NCBI GenBank assembly: GCA_964345695.1
Contig: CAYFSC010000043.1
Coordinates: 1-18,805 of the forward strand
DNA from: CAYFSC01 sp964345695
Lineage (GTDB): Bacteria > Bacteroidota > Rhodothermia > Rhodothermales > Salinibacteraceae
Direction of reading: 5' to 3'
DNA: 18,805 nucleotides
Position numbers and translations under genes: made by a program. The notes under the pieces were generated by a model. That model saw nothing but the letters and a program-made list of their open reading frames with translations. It did not search any database and was not told where the DNA came from. This document shows positions 8,006-17,200 of the stretch, in pieces (position 1 is the stretch's first letter; each line of letters begins with the position of its first letter).

Positions 8006-10042
8006 ATGGAGCCCTCCTCCTTTCTTCCGGATGCCTCCGACCACGAGCAGCGGCGCCTGCAGGCCATCGAGCACTACGACCTGCTGGATGCCCCGCCGAC
8101 AGAGGCGTTTGACCGCATCACACGGCTGGCCACGCGCCTCTTCGACGTTCCCATCGCGATGGTCAACGTCATCGACCACGACAGTCAGTGGTGCCTCGCC
8201 ACGCAGGGCATCGCGCTCGACCGCACCTCGCGCGAGGTGTCGTTCTGCACCCACACGATTCGGCGGGACGGTGTGATGGTGGTCGAAGATGCCCGCGAGG
8301 ACGGGCGCTTTGCCGACAACCCGCTCGTGACCGGCGAGCCCGGCATCCGGTTCTACGCAGGCGCTCCGCTCACGGCCCCCAACGGCTACCGCCTGGGCAC
8401 CCTGTGCCTCATCGGCAACGAGCCGCGCTGCTTTTCCGACGCCGACCGGGACTCGCTGCAGGACCTGGCGGGCGTGGTGATGGACGAACTGAACCTCCGC
8501 AACTTTGCCGTGGGTCTCGACGCCTCACGGAAGGCCCACCGGGAAACCAGCGAGCAGGTCACGCGCATCCTCGAAAGCATCACGGACGCGTTCTTCGCCG
8601 TCGACGCAGACTGGGCCTTCACCTACGTCAACGCCCAGGCTGAGGCGGCCTTGGAGCGCTCGCGTGACGCCCTGATGGGGGCCCACCTGTGGGAGGTGTT
8701 TCCCGGTGCCGTCGACACGCCGTTCTCCCGGCACTGCCAGCAGGCCCTCGACACGCAGGAGGCCGCCGAGTTTGTCGCCTACTTTCCCCCGCTGAACAGC
8801 TGGTTCGAGGTCAAGGCCTATCCCTTCCGGCAGGGCCTCTCCGTGTACTTCGATGACGTGACCGGCCGCGTGGAGGCGCAGGAAAACCTACGCCGCGAAC
8901 GCGACCTGACCGAGGCCATCATGGATACGAGCGTGGCGGCGATCCTTACCGTCGACGCCGAGGGACAGATCGCGTACGCCAATCAGCGGGCGGGCGAGAT
9001 TCTCGATATCGAGGCCGGGACGTCGTCGGACCACGCGCACTCCGCCTCGGGGCTTCAACTGTATACCCTCGACGGGTCGACGGTGCAGGACGATGCCCTC
9101 CCGTTCGCGCGCATCAAGGCCTCTGGCGAGCCCCTTTCGGGCGAGCGGTACGTGATCCGCACGGCCAGCAACGAGGAGCGGTTCATCTCGGTCAACGGGG
9201 CGCCGCTCTGCGCCGACGACGGGACCGTCCGCCGCGTCGTCTTTTCCATCACCGACATCACCGACGAGATCGAGCGGCAGCGCGAGCTGGAGCAGGCCAA
9301 GAACGACGCCGAACAGGCCAGCCGCCTCAAGTCGACGTTCCTGGCCAACATGAGCCACGACGTGCGCACGCCGCTCTCGTCCATCCTGAGCGTAACGGAA
9401 CTGCTCTCGATGGAGGCCTCGGAGGATTGCCAGGACCACATCTCCCTCATTGAGCGCAGCAGCCACCGCCTGCTCGACACGATCGACTCGGTGCTCGACC
9501 TCGCGAAGCTGGAATCGGGATCAGTCTCGGTCGATCCGCAGCCCATCGACGTGAACGACGAGATGCTGGGCACCGCCGAACTCTTTCAGCCGAAGGCGGG
9601 TGCCGCCGGCATCACGCTCCAGGCGGACACCGACGCCGACCGGCTCCCGGCCCGGCTCGACCCGACGCTGCTGCACCGCATTGCCGACAACCTCGTGAGC
9701 AACGCCATCAAGTTCACCGAAGAGGGCGGGACGGTGACGCTGCGCACGCGGCACACCGACGACCACGTCATCCTTGAGGTTGAAGACACCGGCGTGGGCA
9801 TCGATGACGACTTTCTGCCGGGCCTCTTCGAGGCGTTTTCGCGGGACACCGACACCGCAGAGCAGGAGGGAAACGGATTGGGCCTCGCCATTACGCAGCA
9901 CCTCACCGACCTCCTGGGCGGCACCATCGAGGTGGACAGTGAAAAGGGCCAGGGAACTACGTTTACGGTCCGTCTTCCACGCCGTCTTGATGCTGCGGAC
10001 GAGGGTCTGCCCCCGCAGTCTGCAGGCACGTCCGCGGCGTGA
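8006..10042 (+). CDS. Soluble sensor histidine kinase, GAF-PAS-PAS-HisKA-HATPase
   Basis: A 678-residue hybrid-free sensor kinase expected to autophosphorylate on His and pass phosphate to a response regulator not encoded here. Domains: GAF (about 20-160, starting RRLQAIEHYDLLDAPPTEAF, a common GAF opening of such kinases), PAS1 (about 187-290), PAS2 (about 300-420), a short coiled linker, HisKA (about 441-505) and HATPase_c (about 555-660). The H-box is NMSHDVRTPL with phospho-acceptor His451 (codon 9356-9358); the next residue is Asp where many kinases have Glu. ATP-site boxes: N (IADNLVSNAIKFT), G1 (DTGVGID), F (LFEAFSR) and G2 (GNGLGLAI), all intact. No transmembrane segment or receiver domain is seen, so it probably senses a cytosolic signal. 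ATG 8006 is preferred; ATG 7961 upstream adds 15 residues lacking family similarity. The signal is unknown. Confidence 0.93.
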   Translation: MEPSSFLPDASDHEQRRLQAIEHYDLLDAPPTEAFDRITRLATRLFDVPIAMVNVIDHDSQWCLATQGIALDRTSREVSFCTHTIRRDGVMVVEDAREDGRFADNPLVTGEPGIRFYAGAPLTAPNGYRLGTLCLIGNEPRCFSDADRDSLQDLAGVVMDELNLRNFAVGLDASRKAHRETSEQVTRILESITDAFFAVDADWAFTYVNAQAEAALERSRDALMGAHLWEVFPGAVDTPFSRHCQQALDTQEAAEFVAYFPPLNSWFEVKAYPFRQGLSVYFDDVTGRVEAQENLRRERDLTEAIMDTSVAAILTVDAEGQIAYANQRAGEILDIEAGTSSDHAHSASGLQLYTLDGSTVQDDALPFARIKASGEPLSGERYVIRTASNEERFISVNGAPLCADDGTVRRVVFSITDITDEIERQRELEQAKNDAEQASRLKSTFLANMSHDVRTPLSSILSVTELLSMEASEDCQDHISLIERSSHRLLDTIDSVLDLAKLESGSVSVDPQPIDVNDEMLGTAELFQPKAGAAGITLQADTDADRLPARLDPTLLHRIADNLVSNAIKFTEEGGTVTLRTRHTDDHVILEVEDTGVGIDDDFLPGLFEAFSRDTDTAEQEGNGLGLAITQHLTDLLGGTIEVDSEKGQGTTFTVRLPRRLDAADEGLPPQSAGTSAA

Positions 10043-10118
10043 TCCGCTTCGCAAACGGACGCGTTGCGATGATTGACACCACTCGTACGCGCTGCAATTT
10101 GCACTGTCGGGAGACCCG

Positions 10119-10154
10119 TCCGTGGGCGTGGGCCTTTCCGTGGGCGTGGGCCTT
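10119..10154. repeat. Tandem repeat, two perfect 18-bp copies
   Basis: TCCGTGGGCGTGGGCCTT occurs twice in direct succession (10119-10136 and 10137-10154) with no mismatch. Each unit itself contains a GTGGGC/GTGGGC hexamer doubling. It begins 77 bp after the kinase stop. Perfect identity suggests recent duplication or slippage. Confidence 0.85.
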
Positions 10155-10272
10155 GGTCGTCGTCGAGGCGTCCCGGCGTGCGTGGAGAGCGACGTTCGAC
10201 GGACGATGCGCCCCATCCCGAAGATCGCGGAGAGGGAACGTGGATGCGAACGGTCCGGCTCGTAGAGCAGCT

Positions 10273-10303
10273 GTGGGGCCCCACGACAGGAACGGAATTC
10301 CGT
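10273..10303. repeat. Two perfect 12-bp palindromes 7 bp apart
   Basis: GTGGGGCCCCAC (10273-10284) and ACGGAATTCCGT (10292-10303) are each fully self-complementary. They are separated by GACAGGA, so their centres lie 19 bp apart, close to two helical turns. The two have different sequences. They may be protein-binding sites or hairpins at the 3' ends of the converging transcripts; function is unknown. Confidence 0.5.
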
Positions 10304-10402
10304 ATCATGCCAACTCCGCACGCTTCGTTGGGGGATTCCCCTGAACGAGCGCCCCGCCATCTCTAGCGACACGTCGACGGGAAAGCGGACATCACCGGGC
10401 GC

Positions 10403-11173
10403 TCACGCATCGACCGCGGACCTCGGCACGGGCCCCTCGATCAGGGTCTCCAAGAAGGCGCGGGCATCGTCGGGGGCGAGGTGCGCGATCGAACGATCGA
10501 AGCAGGCGCCCATGTGCTGCACGACGCGGCGCTGCACCTCGGCCTCGTCCACTGGATGTCCCACCTCCTTCGCCAGCGACGTGACCCCACGGTCGTCGAT
10601 GCCGCACGGCACAATGTGATCGAAGTAGTCGAGGTCGGCGTTCAGGTTAAACGCAAAGCCGTGCATCGTAACCCATCGACTGCAGCGGACGCCCATCGCG
10701 CAAATTTTGCGTTCCAGCCCGCGTTCGTCCGGCCCCACCCATGTGCCGGTACGGCCCTCCACACGCGTGCCTGTCACGTCATACTCGGCACAGGTGCGGA
10801 TGATGACGTCCTCGAGCGCTCGCAGATAGCGGCCGAGATCCGTAAAGAGGCGGTCGAGGTCAAAGATGGGATAGCCCACGAGCTGGCCCGGGCCGTGGTA
10901 CGTGATGTCGCCGCCGCGGTCGATGGGGTGGAAGGCGGCGTCGACGGCCTCCAGTTCATTCTCCGACAGCAAGAGGTGGTCGGCCTCGCCGCTCTTGCCC
11001 AGCGTGTACACGTGCGGGTGCTCCACCAGCAGCAGTACGTGCGGCAGCGATTCGGGCGGCGTCCGTCGCTTCGCTGCAATGAGGCGATCCTGCACTTCTT
11101 GCTGCAGGTCCCACGTCGGCACGTAGGGCACCCGCCCGAGCGGGCACGCGACAATGTCGGCATCAACGAGCAT
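10403..11173 (-). CDS. lipB: Lipoyl(octanoyl) transferase LipB
   Basis: Transfers octanoyl groups from acyl-carrier protein to a lysine of lipoyl-domain apo-proteins (2-oxoacid dehydrogenase E2 subunits, GcvH) (EC 2.3.1.181); LipA then inserts sulfur. Cytosolic. At 256 residues it is slightly longer than the usual 210-240. The LipB signature RGGDITYHGPGQLVGYPI is at 86-103. The catalytic pair is Lys156 in KICAMGVR and Cys190 in IVPCGI, and TMHGFAFNLN (169-178) is also family-typical. ATG 11173 gives a natural N-terminus. No Shine-Dalgarno is visible. Its start lies 45 bp after the sprA stop on the same strand, which suggests read-through from sprA. A short variable C-terminal tail (VPRSAVDA) ends at TGA 10403-10405. 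Confidence 0.96.
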   Translation of the reverse strand: MLVDADIVACPLGRVPYVPTWDLQQEVQDRLIAAKRRTPPESLPHVLLLVEHPHVYTLGKSGEADHLLLSENELEAVDAAFHPIDRGGDITYHGPGQLVGYPIFDLDRLFTDLGRYLRALEDVIIRTCAEYDVTGTRVEGRTGTWVGPDERGLERKICAMGVRCSRWVTMHGFAFNLNADLDYFDHIVPCGIDDRGVTSLAKEVGHPVDEAEVQRRVVQHMGACFDRSIAHLAPDDARAFLETLIEGPVPRSAVDA

Positions 11174-11218
11174 GGGTCGCCGGGTGCTGGTGGTTCCAGA
11201 GACGCGAAACCAGAAAGG

Positions 11219-14200
11219 TCAATATTCCGACAGGCTGACTTTCACGCGGAAGCCGCCGTTGAGGTTGGTGAAGGAGGGCTGCCGGCCGTCGCTTTCGAAC
11301 TTCTCGTATTCGAGCAGGAAGTTCCCGGTCACCTTATTGCTGAACTGGTACGAAAGCTCGGGCGTCACGGTGAGGCGGGTCGTTTCTCGCGTGATCGATA
11401 CGTTTTCGCCCTGCGTGGCCTGAGCGGGATCGAAGTTGAAGTCCTCGCTTGCTGCGGTTTCCAGGGCCCGGCGCAGGTTGAAGGCGCGCTCGTCGTTGAT
11501 GCTTCGGTTGACGGTGAGGCTGAAGCGGAGGCGGTTGTTGAGCTTCCCGATGGGCAGGAACGGGATATCGAGCCCGCGCTTGCTGTAGCTGGCGCGGAAG
11601 GTGAGCTCTTTGGTGGTGCGCTCCTCGACCGACATCTCGCTCGGGCGGAAGAACGTCGTCACGCTCTGGTTCCAGTCGACGTTCGTCTGCAGGCCGCCGA
11701 GCCACGTCACGTCCATGCCCACGATGGGCTGGAATTGCTCGTTGACCTGTGCCGAGCTGACCTCGAAGTCAGGCTTCCGGTACGACACGGACTGCCCGCT
11801 GATGGTAAGCGTGCGCAGCTCTCCGGCGGTCGAGACGGAATTGTATCGCGAGCGGTAATTGGACGTGTGCCGGTGCTCCAGCGACACGCTTTCGGTGACG
11901 CTGCGGATGAGCGGCCAGTTTGAGAGTCCCGAGTAGCGTACCGACCAGTTGGGCATGGGAAACGGCACGGAGCCCTGCGTGCCGAACGAGCCGGGGGTAG
12001 ACAGGAACGCTTCGCGGAAGTCGCGCGCGCCCGTCACCTTCGTGAGTGCGACGTCTCCGGCCCCAAGCGTGTCACTGGATCCGAGGCTGCCCTGCAGCGC
12101 CTCGATCTGGCGCTGCACCATGTCTTCGTAGGAGCCGAAGGCCCAGACCGACACCTGGTTCTCCCCGCTCTCGTCGATGGTACGTTCGAAGCTGACGCCC
12201 TCATCGGTGCGCAGCGCGTCGTCGGGCAGGTCGTCGCCCGCCACCTGCCGGAAAGCCACGTTCTGCTGGTTCTGCCACTGCAGATCCCAGTTCAGGTCCA
12301 CCTGCAGACTCTGGCTGGGCGAGAGCGTCGTCTGCGCCTCCAGCCGGTTGCCGTCGCTGAAGATGTCCTCGGCCTGCGTCTGGTTGAGCAGGGCGCGCTG
12401 CGAGCCGGGGTCGATGCGGCGGTCGAATCCGAAGCGGTAGCCGAGCGACGGCCCCTTCCCGCGAAGCGCATCGAGCAGGCTGTAGTCGACGGCGACCTCT
12501 TCGGGAACGACAATCCCCTGATTGGTCGTGTCGGCGCCGACGGGGCGGCCTACATTCGTGGCGCGCGACTGGCGATTGCCCGTGTAGGTGACCGAAATGT
12601 CGCGGATGTCCATGAACGTGAGGGCCAGGCTCCGCAGCACACCTACCGGGTCGGGCAGCGGGAGATCGGAGAGGCCCAGGCCGCCGTCGTCCTCCGCACC
12701 GTCTTCGTCGTCGGACTCTTCGTCGTTCTCGCCCGACTCGTCCTGCCCCCGGTTTCCGCCCTGTGTGCGGCGGCCCGAGCGTCCGCTCCGACGATCCTCC
12801 TGCTCGGCCTGCTTCCACGACTCGAAGAACCCGAAGCGGCTCCACACCTTGCTCGGATGCAGATTGACGCCGGTGCGCACCTCCACGCTGTTGCTCACCG
12901 TGGCGCCGGTAACGCTTCCCTTGGCGCCGTTCTGCCAGTCGAACGACGAGCGGTAGGTGACGTCCTGCAGGTCCACCCAGTCGAAGGCCTTGCCGTCGGT
13001 CAGCCCCGGGCGCAGCGTGGCCGTGAAGCGCTGCTGGTACTGGTTGGTGCGCGGACTGTCGTCGCCGAAGATCACGTTCTGGGCCACCTCCCGCTCCGAG
13101 CGCACGTCGAGCCGCTCCTCGATGAAGAGGCCGTTTCCGATGTCGTCGCTCGTGATCGTCGAATCGCCCGTATCCACGAACTGGCCCGGGTTGTCGAAAA
13201 AGTCCGACGTGTCGACGTCGGCCACGGTCACGAGGGTGCCGGTGTCGTCGACGAGCAGAACATTCGTGACCGTGCCCGCCCCGACGTCGTTCAGGTTCTG
13301 CCGCGTGTTCGTGTCGAAGCTGAGGTTCAGGAACTCGAACGGGTTGTACTGGAAGGAGAACCGGCGTCGGTGGTCAAACTGCTGCCGCTCGCGCAGCGGG
13401 TTGGACACGCGGTCGGGGAGCGCGTTGGCCGCGCGCAGGAGCGACGACCGGTTCTGCTGCGTCTGCACGTTGCGCTCGGCGCTCGCCGAGAAGGAGAGCG
13501 ACTGCGGCACGTAGTTGAACGACAGGTCGCTGAGGGCACCCAGCACGGGCAGGTCGCCGAAGACCCCGAACGGATCGATCGTGCGCGGCTGCCCAAAGTC
13601 GAGCTGGTACTCGAACGAGCTCGACCAATTCCACTGTTCGTCCGTCTGCTGCCGCGGGCTCCGCGCCGACCGGTCGAAGTAGCTGAAGCTGAGGTTGGTG
13701 GCGTCGAGCGTGTTGTGCACCCACCACGAGTCCGACCCTTGCTTGGAGAGGTTGGCCGTCACGCTCCGCCGCAGATTGTAGGTTTCCGCGGAGCGAACCG
13801 TCTCTCGTTTCCGCGCGGCTTTCTCTTCGGCAGAAAGAGAGTCCGTGTTTTCAATCTGGTTCTGGATTTCGCTGAGGCGGACGTCCCCGCGCTTCGGGTC
13901 GAACCGGGGCGTCTTGCGGTTCGACTGCATCTGCAGCGTGACCGGGATCTGCCAGCCCTGCTGTTCGGGCAGCAGCTTGTTCAGCCGCAGGTCGGTGCGC
14001 ACGTTCCAGCTCTGGTTGTCGCTCTGCTGCCGCTCGCTGAGCGTGCTGTTCAGCGATCCGAAGCCGTCCGTCTTCTGTTGGAAGCTGCCCTTCACGGTCG
14101 CCAGGTCGGCGAGTTCTACGTTGGCGTTCGTAAGCGCGGCCCAGCCCTTCTTCTCGTCGTAGCCCGACACGCGCAGCTCGTTCACCCACACGTCGAACCG

Positions 14201-17200
14201 GTCGAGGGGCATCGAGCTCGGCCCCTGGTGGCGCACGCCAATCACCACCGTGTTGATGGTGCGGAGCGAGGGCGTCCCCTTCACCTTGAGCGTGGGCGCC
14301 GGCGTGCTGTCGTCGTTGTCGAAGTTGGTGTCAATGTTGGCCTGTACGCTGGTAAACACAGAGTCGATGGGCTCGCCGCTGCGGTCGCGCGCCACCTTCA
14401 GCTGGTTCAGGGCGCTGAGCTCTACGTTCACCTCGTTGGCGTCCAGCCACAGCTCCTGCGGCGGCGTGTCGGCCGTGGGCGGAGTCGTGGCCGTCATCTT
14501 CTGCTCGTACTCGTAGTAGTCCCCGGTCTCGCTGGCGCCGAAGCGCACAAACAGCTTCAGGTTGTCGGAGAGCGCCGTGCGGTCGCGCCCGTGGACGTGG
14601 GTGTACATCCGCAGGTTCGAGTACTTGAGGAGGTCGAGCCCCTGGTTGAACGCCTTGAACACGCCGCGCTGCTCGTCGGGGTTGAGCTGGCTCACATTCA
14701 GCAGCAGCGCCTGCTCGCGGCTCCGCTGCTGCGCGCCGCGGGCCGTGCGGTTCTGACTAACGATGGCCCCCGGCGGCGCCTTGTAATTGGCGTCTTCTTC
14801 GTCGTTGATGCTGGCCACGGTGACCTCACCGTCGCCCGTCGACGGGACGTCTCCGTCTTCGACCGGCTCTTGTGCGACGGACGGCGACGTGCGCCACTGA
14901 CTGCCCACCAGCTCCAGCGAGGCGAGACGCATCGTTACCGGCGAGGCGTGCCCCGTCGTCCACATGCGGATGGCCTGAATGTTCGTAAAGTCGTCGATCT
15001 GCCCGACCTTGTCGGTAAACTCGCGGACGGGAATGCGGATTTTGTACCACTCCGTTTCCTGTCCGTCCTTCACGATCTCGCTGACGACATAGTCCTTCGG
15101 CCCCCGGTCGACGGTCGAGAGCTCGTCGAGCCGGTCCAGCGGGATTTCGTATTCGAGGTAATCGTTGGTCGTATTGACGCTGCCGCCGGCTCCGTCCAGG
15201 TCCTCGCTGTCCGGCGAGCGCGAGATGCCACGGGCCACGCTTGTGTTGGTGGCGAGCTCGCCCTGCGACTGGAAGCCGTTGAGCTCGTGTCCGGCGTGGT
15301 ACCGGCTGAAGCGCTGCTGCAGCGTCGCGCCGTCCGGGAAGAACTCGTTGCCGCCGCCTGTGCCAAAGTAGATGTCGTTCTCGAAGTAGTGATAGTCGTC
15401 GCCCGAGGGATCGTCAAGAATCTGGGCGACCTCAGCCTGGCACAGGGCGGGGCGCGGCGTGGCGGCGCAGTTGGTGCTCTCGACGCTCTGCAAGAATCCC
15501 TTCTCCCGCCAGAAGGAGGCCTCGGACGCCCCCGACGCGTACGGCTCCGTGTTGTACGACACGAGGCCATCCAGCCCCAGGTCTTCGGTTTTGTTGTTGC
15601 GAATGTCGATGTTGTCCTCTTGCGTACCGGTCGAAATGCGCGCCAGCTCTCCGAGGTCGTCCTCGCGGAACTCCAGCGCCATGCCGTCCTCGTCGTTCAG
15701 TCGCTGGTCGGGAATCACGTCCTCCGAGATGCGGCCCAGGTTCACGAACAGCTTGGCGCCGTCGGTCACCTGCTCCCGGTCTTCGGGAAAGACGCGCACG
15801 ATGAACTCGACAAACTCCACGTTCTGCAGCGAGAAGTCGGTGTAGCCCTCCGGCAGGCGCCGCGTGACGCCCCCCCACACGCGGCGTGGATTGTTGAGAA
15901 AGGCCTCCAGATCGCGCGTGTAGTTGTACGGGCCGCGCGACCACGGATTGAAATAGAAGTCGAGCGTGCGCAGCGTCGTGTTGACCTCGCCGCTCGTGTC
16001 GCGGTTGAAGATGTCGGTCACGTTGAAGATTTCCGTCGCGGCCGGGGTGCCGCGCTGCGCCACACGCCCGTCCAGCTTGTCGCGGGTGTTTTCGTTGAGC
16101 TGATACCAGCCAAACGTGCCGCGCCAGTAGGTGCGCTGGATGTCGTCCTCGTTGCCCGGCACGTCTTCATCCAGGCTGGGCGCGTCGGCCACCGAGTCGG
16201 GGGCCGCGGCGACCTGCCAGGCGTTGAGCTGCTGGCGGAGCGAGAACGTATTTTCGAAGCCCTCGAAGTCGTCGATGTACGAGATGCCGCCCAGCTCGTC
16301 CGAGGTAAAGTCTTCGCCGATGTCCTGCAGATTCGAGCGGGTGCGCTCAAACGCCTCGGTCGTACTATGGCCGGGACGAAGCTGCGCGAACTCGCCGGAG
16401 AGCGAGATCGAGCTTTCGGCCCGGGTCTGAACGAGCGGCAAGGCATCGACGGCCCGTGTCAGCCACTGCGGCTGCAGGTTCATGGAGCCGTCGACGCCCC
16501 AGATCGTGTTCTGGATGGGCTCTTCGCCAATGCGAAACTTGTCGATGGGCGACTTCTGGTTGAGCCGCATGGCCGTCGCCCCCAGCTCGTACTTGTCGCC
16601 CATCGACCAGTCGGCACGCGCGCCGAGTAGCGTTTTCTTCTGCAGGTTCGAGAACGAGTTCTGCTCGTACGAAATGTCGATCTCACGCCCGGCGGCGAGG
16701 TACGACTGGTTCGTGATGGTCACCGTCCCACCCTGGTAGTCCACCGTATAGTCGACCCCTTCCTGCAGCGTTTGCCCACCGGCGCGGACTTCGACCGAGC
16801 CCTCCACAAGTCCCGAGAAGGCCTTTAGGTCGTAGAACTGCTTCGTGGCGCCCTTCGACTCGCCGCGGATGTGAAAGACGTTGCGCTCGGTGCGCTCCTG
16901 CGCGTTTTGCTTCTTCGAGGTGTAGAGCGTCGAAAAGACGACATCCTCGCCCGCAGCCCGGTTTCCGGTCTCTTCCGCCGCGTCCAGCAGACGCTCGCCG
17001 AACGGCTCCAGAAACGGAAAGATGAGGAGCCCCTCGCTCTGATTGATCGTGAGCGGCGTGAAGTCGAACTGATCGTCCGGGTTCGGGGCTCCGTTGCTGT
17101 CGATACGGTCGAGCCCCAGCACCTCCAGCAGATCGCGATTGCCCGTCACGCCAGGAATGGATTGCGTGTTGGTCTGCCCCGACGGCTCGTAGAAGATGTC

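Larger units (their letters stand above)
10043..10402. other. Convergent intergenic region, no gene
   Basis: 360 bp between the converging kinase and lipB stop codons. No open frame here has recognisable or protein-like composition. It holds the 18-bp tandem repeat (10119-10154) and the palindrome pair (10273-10303) listed separately. It also has a CGTT-g-GGGGA-t-TCCCC-tg-AACG hairpin (about 10327-10347) and a long-range inverted repeat GAGCGCCC (10347-10354) / GGGCGCTC (10397-10404) reaching the lipB stop. None has a T tract, so no standard terminator was identified for either gene. Confidence 0.6.

Noticed and set aside
10073..10366. A 97-codon + strand frame in the kinase-lipB intergenic region
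   Set aside because: Arg/Pro/Gly-rich translation built on the 18-bp tandem repeat, with no start context and no recognisable domain.
12857..16630. A 1,257-codon open frame on the + strand opposite sprA
   Set aside because: It lies wholly antisense to a recognised SprA coding sequence, is Arg/Val/Leu/His-rich with no recognisable domain, and is a typical shadow frame in GC-rich DNA.
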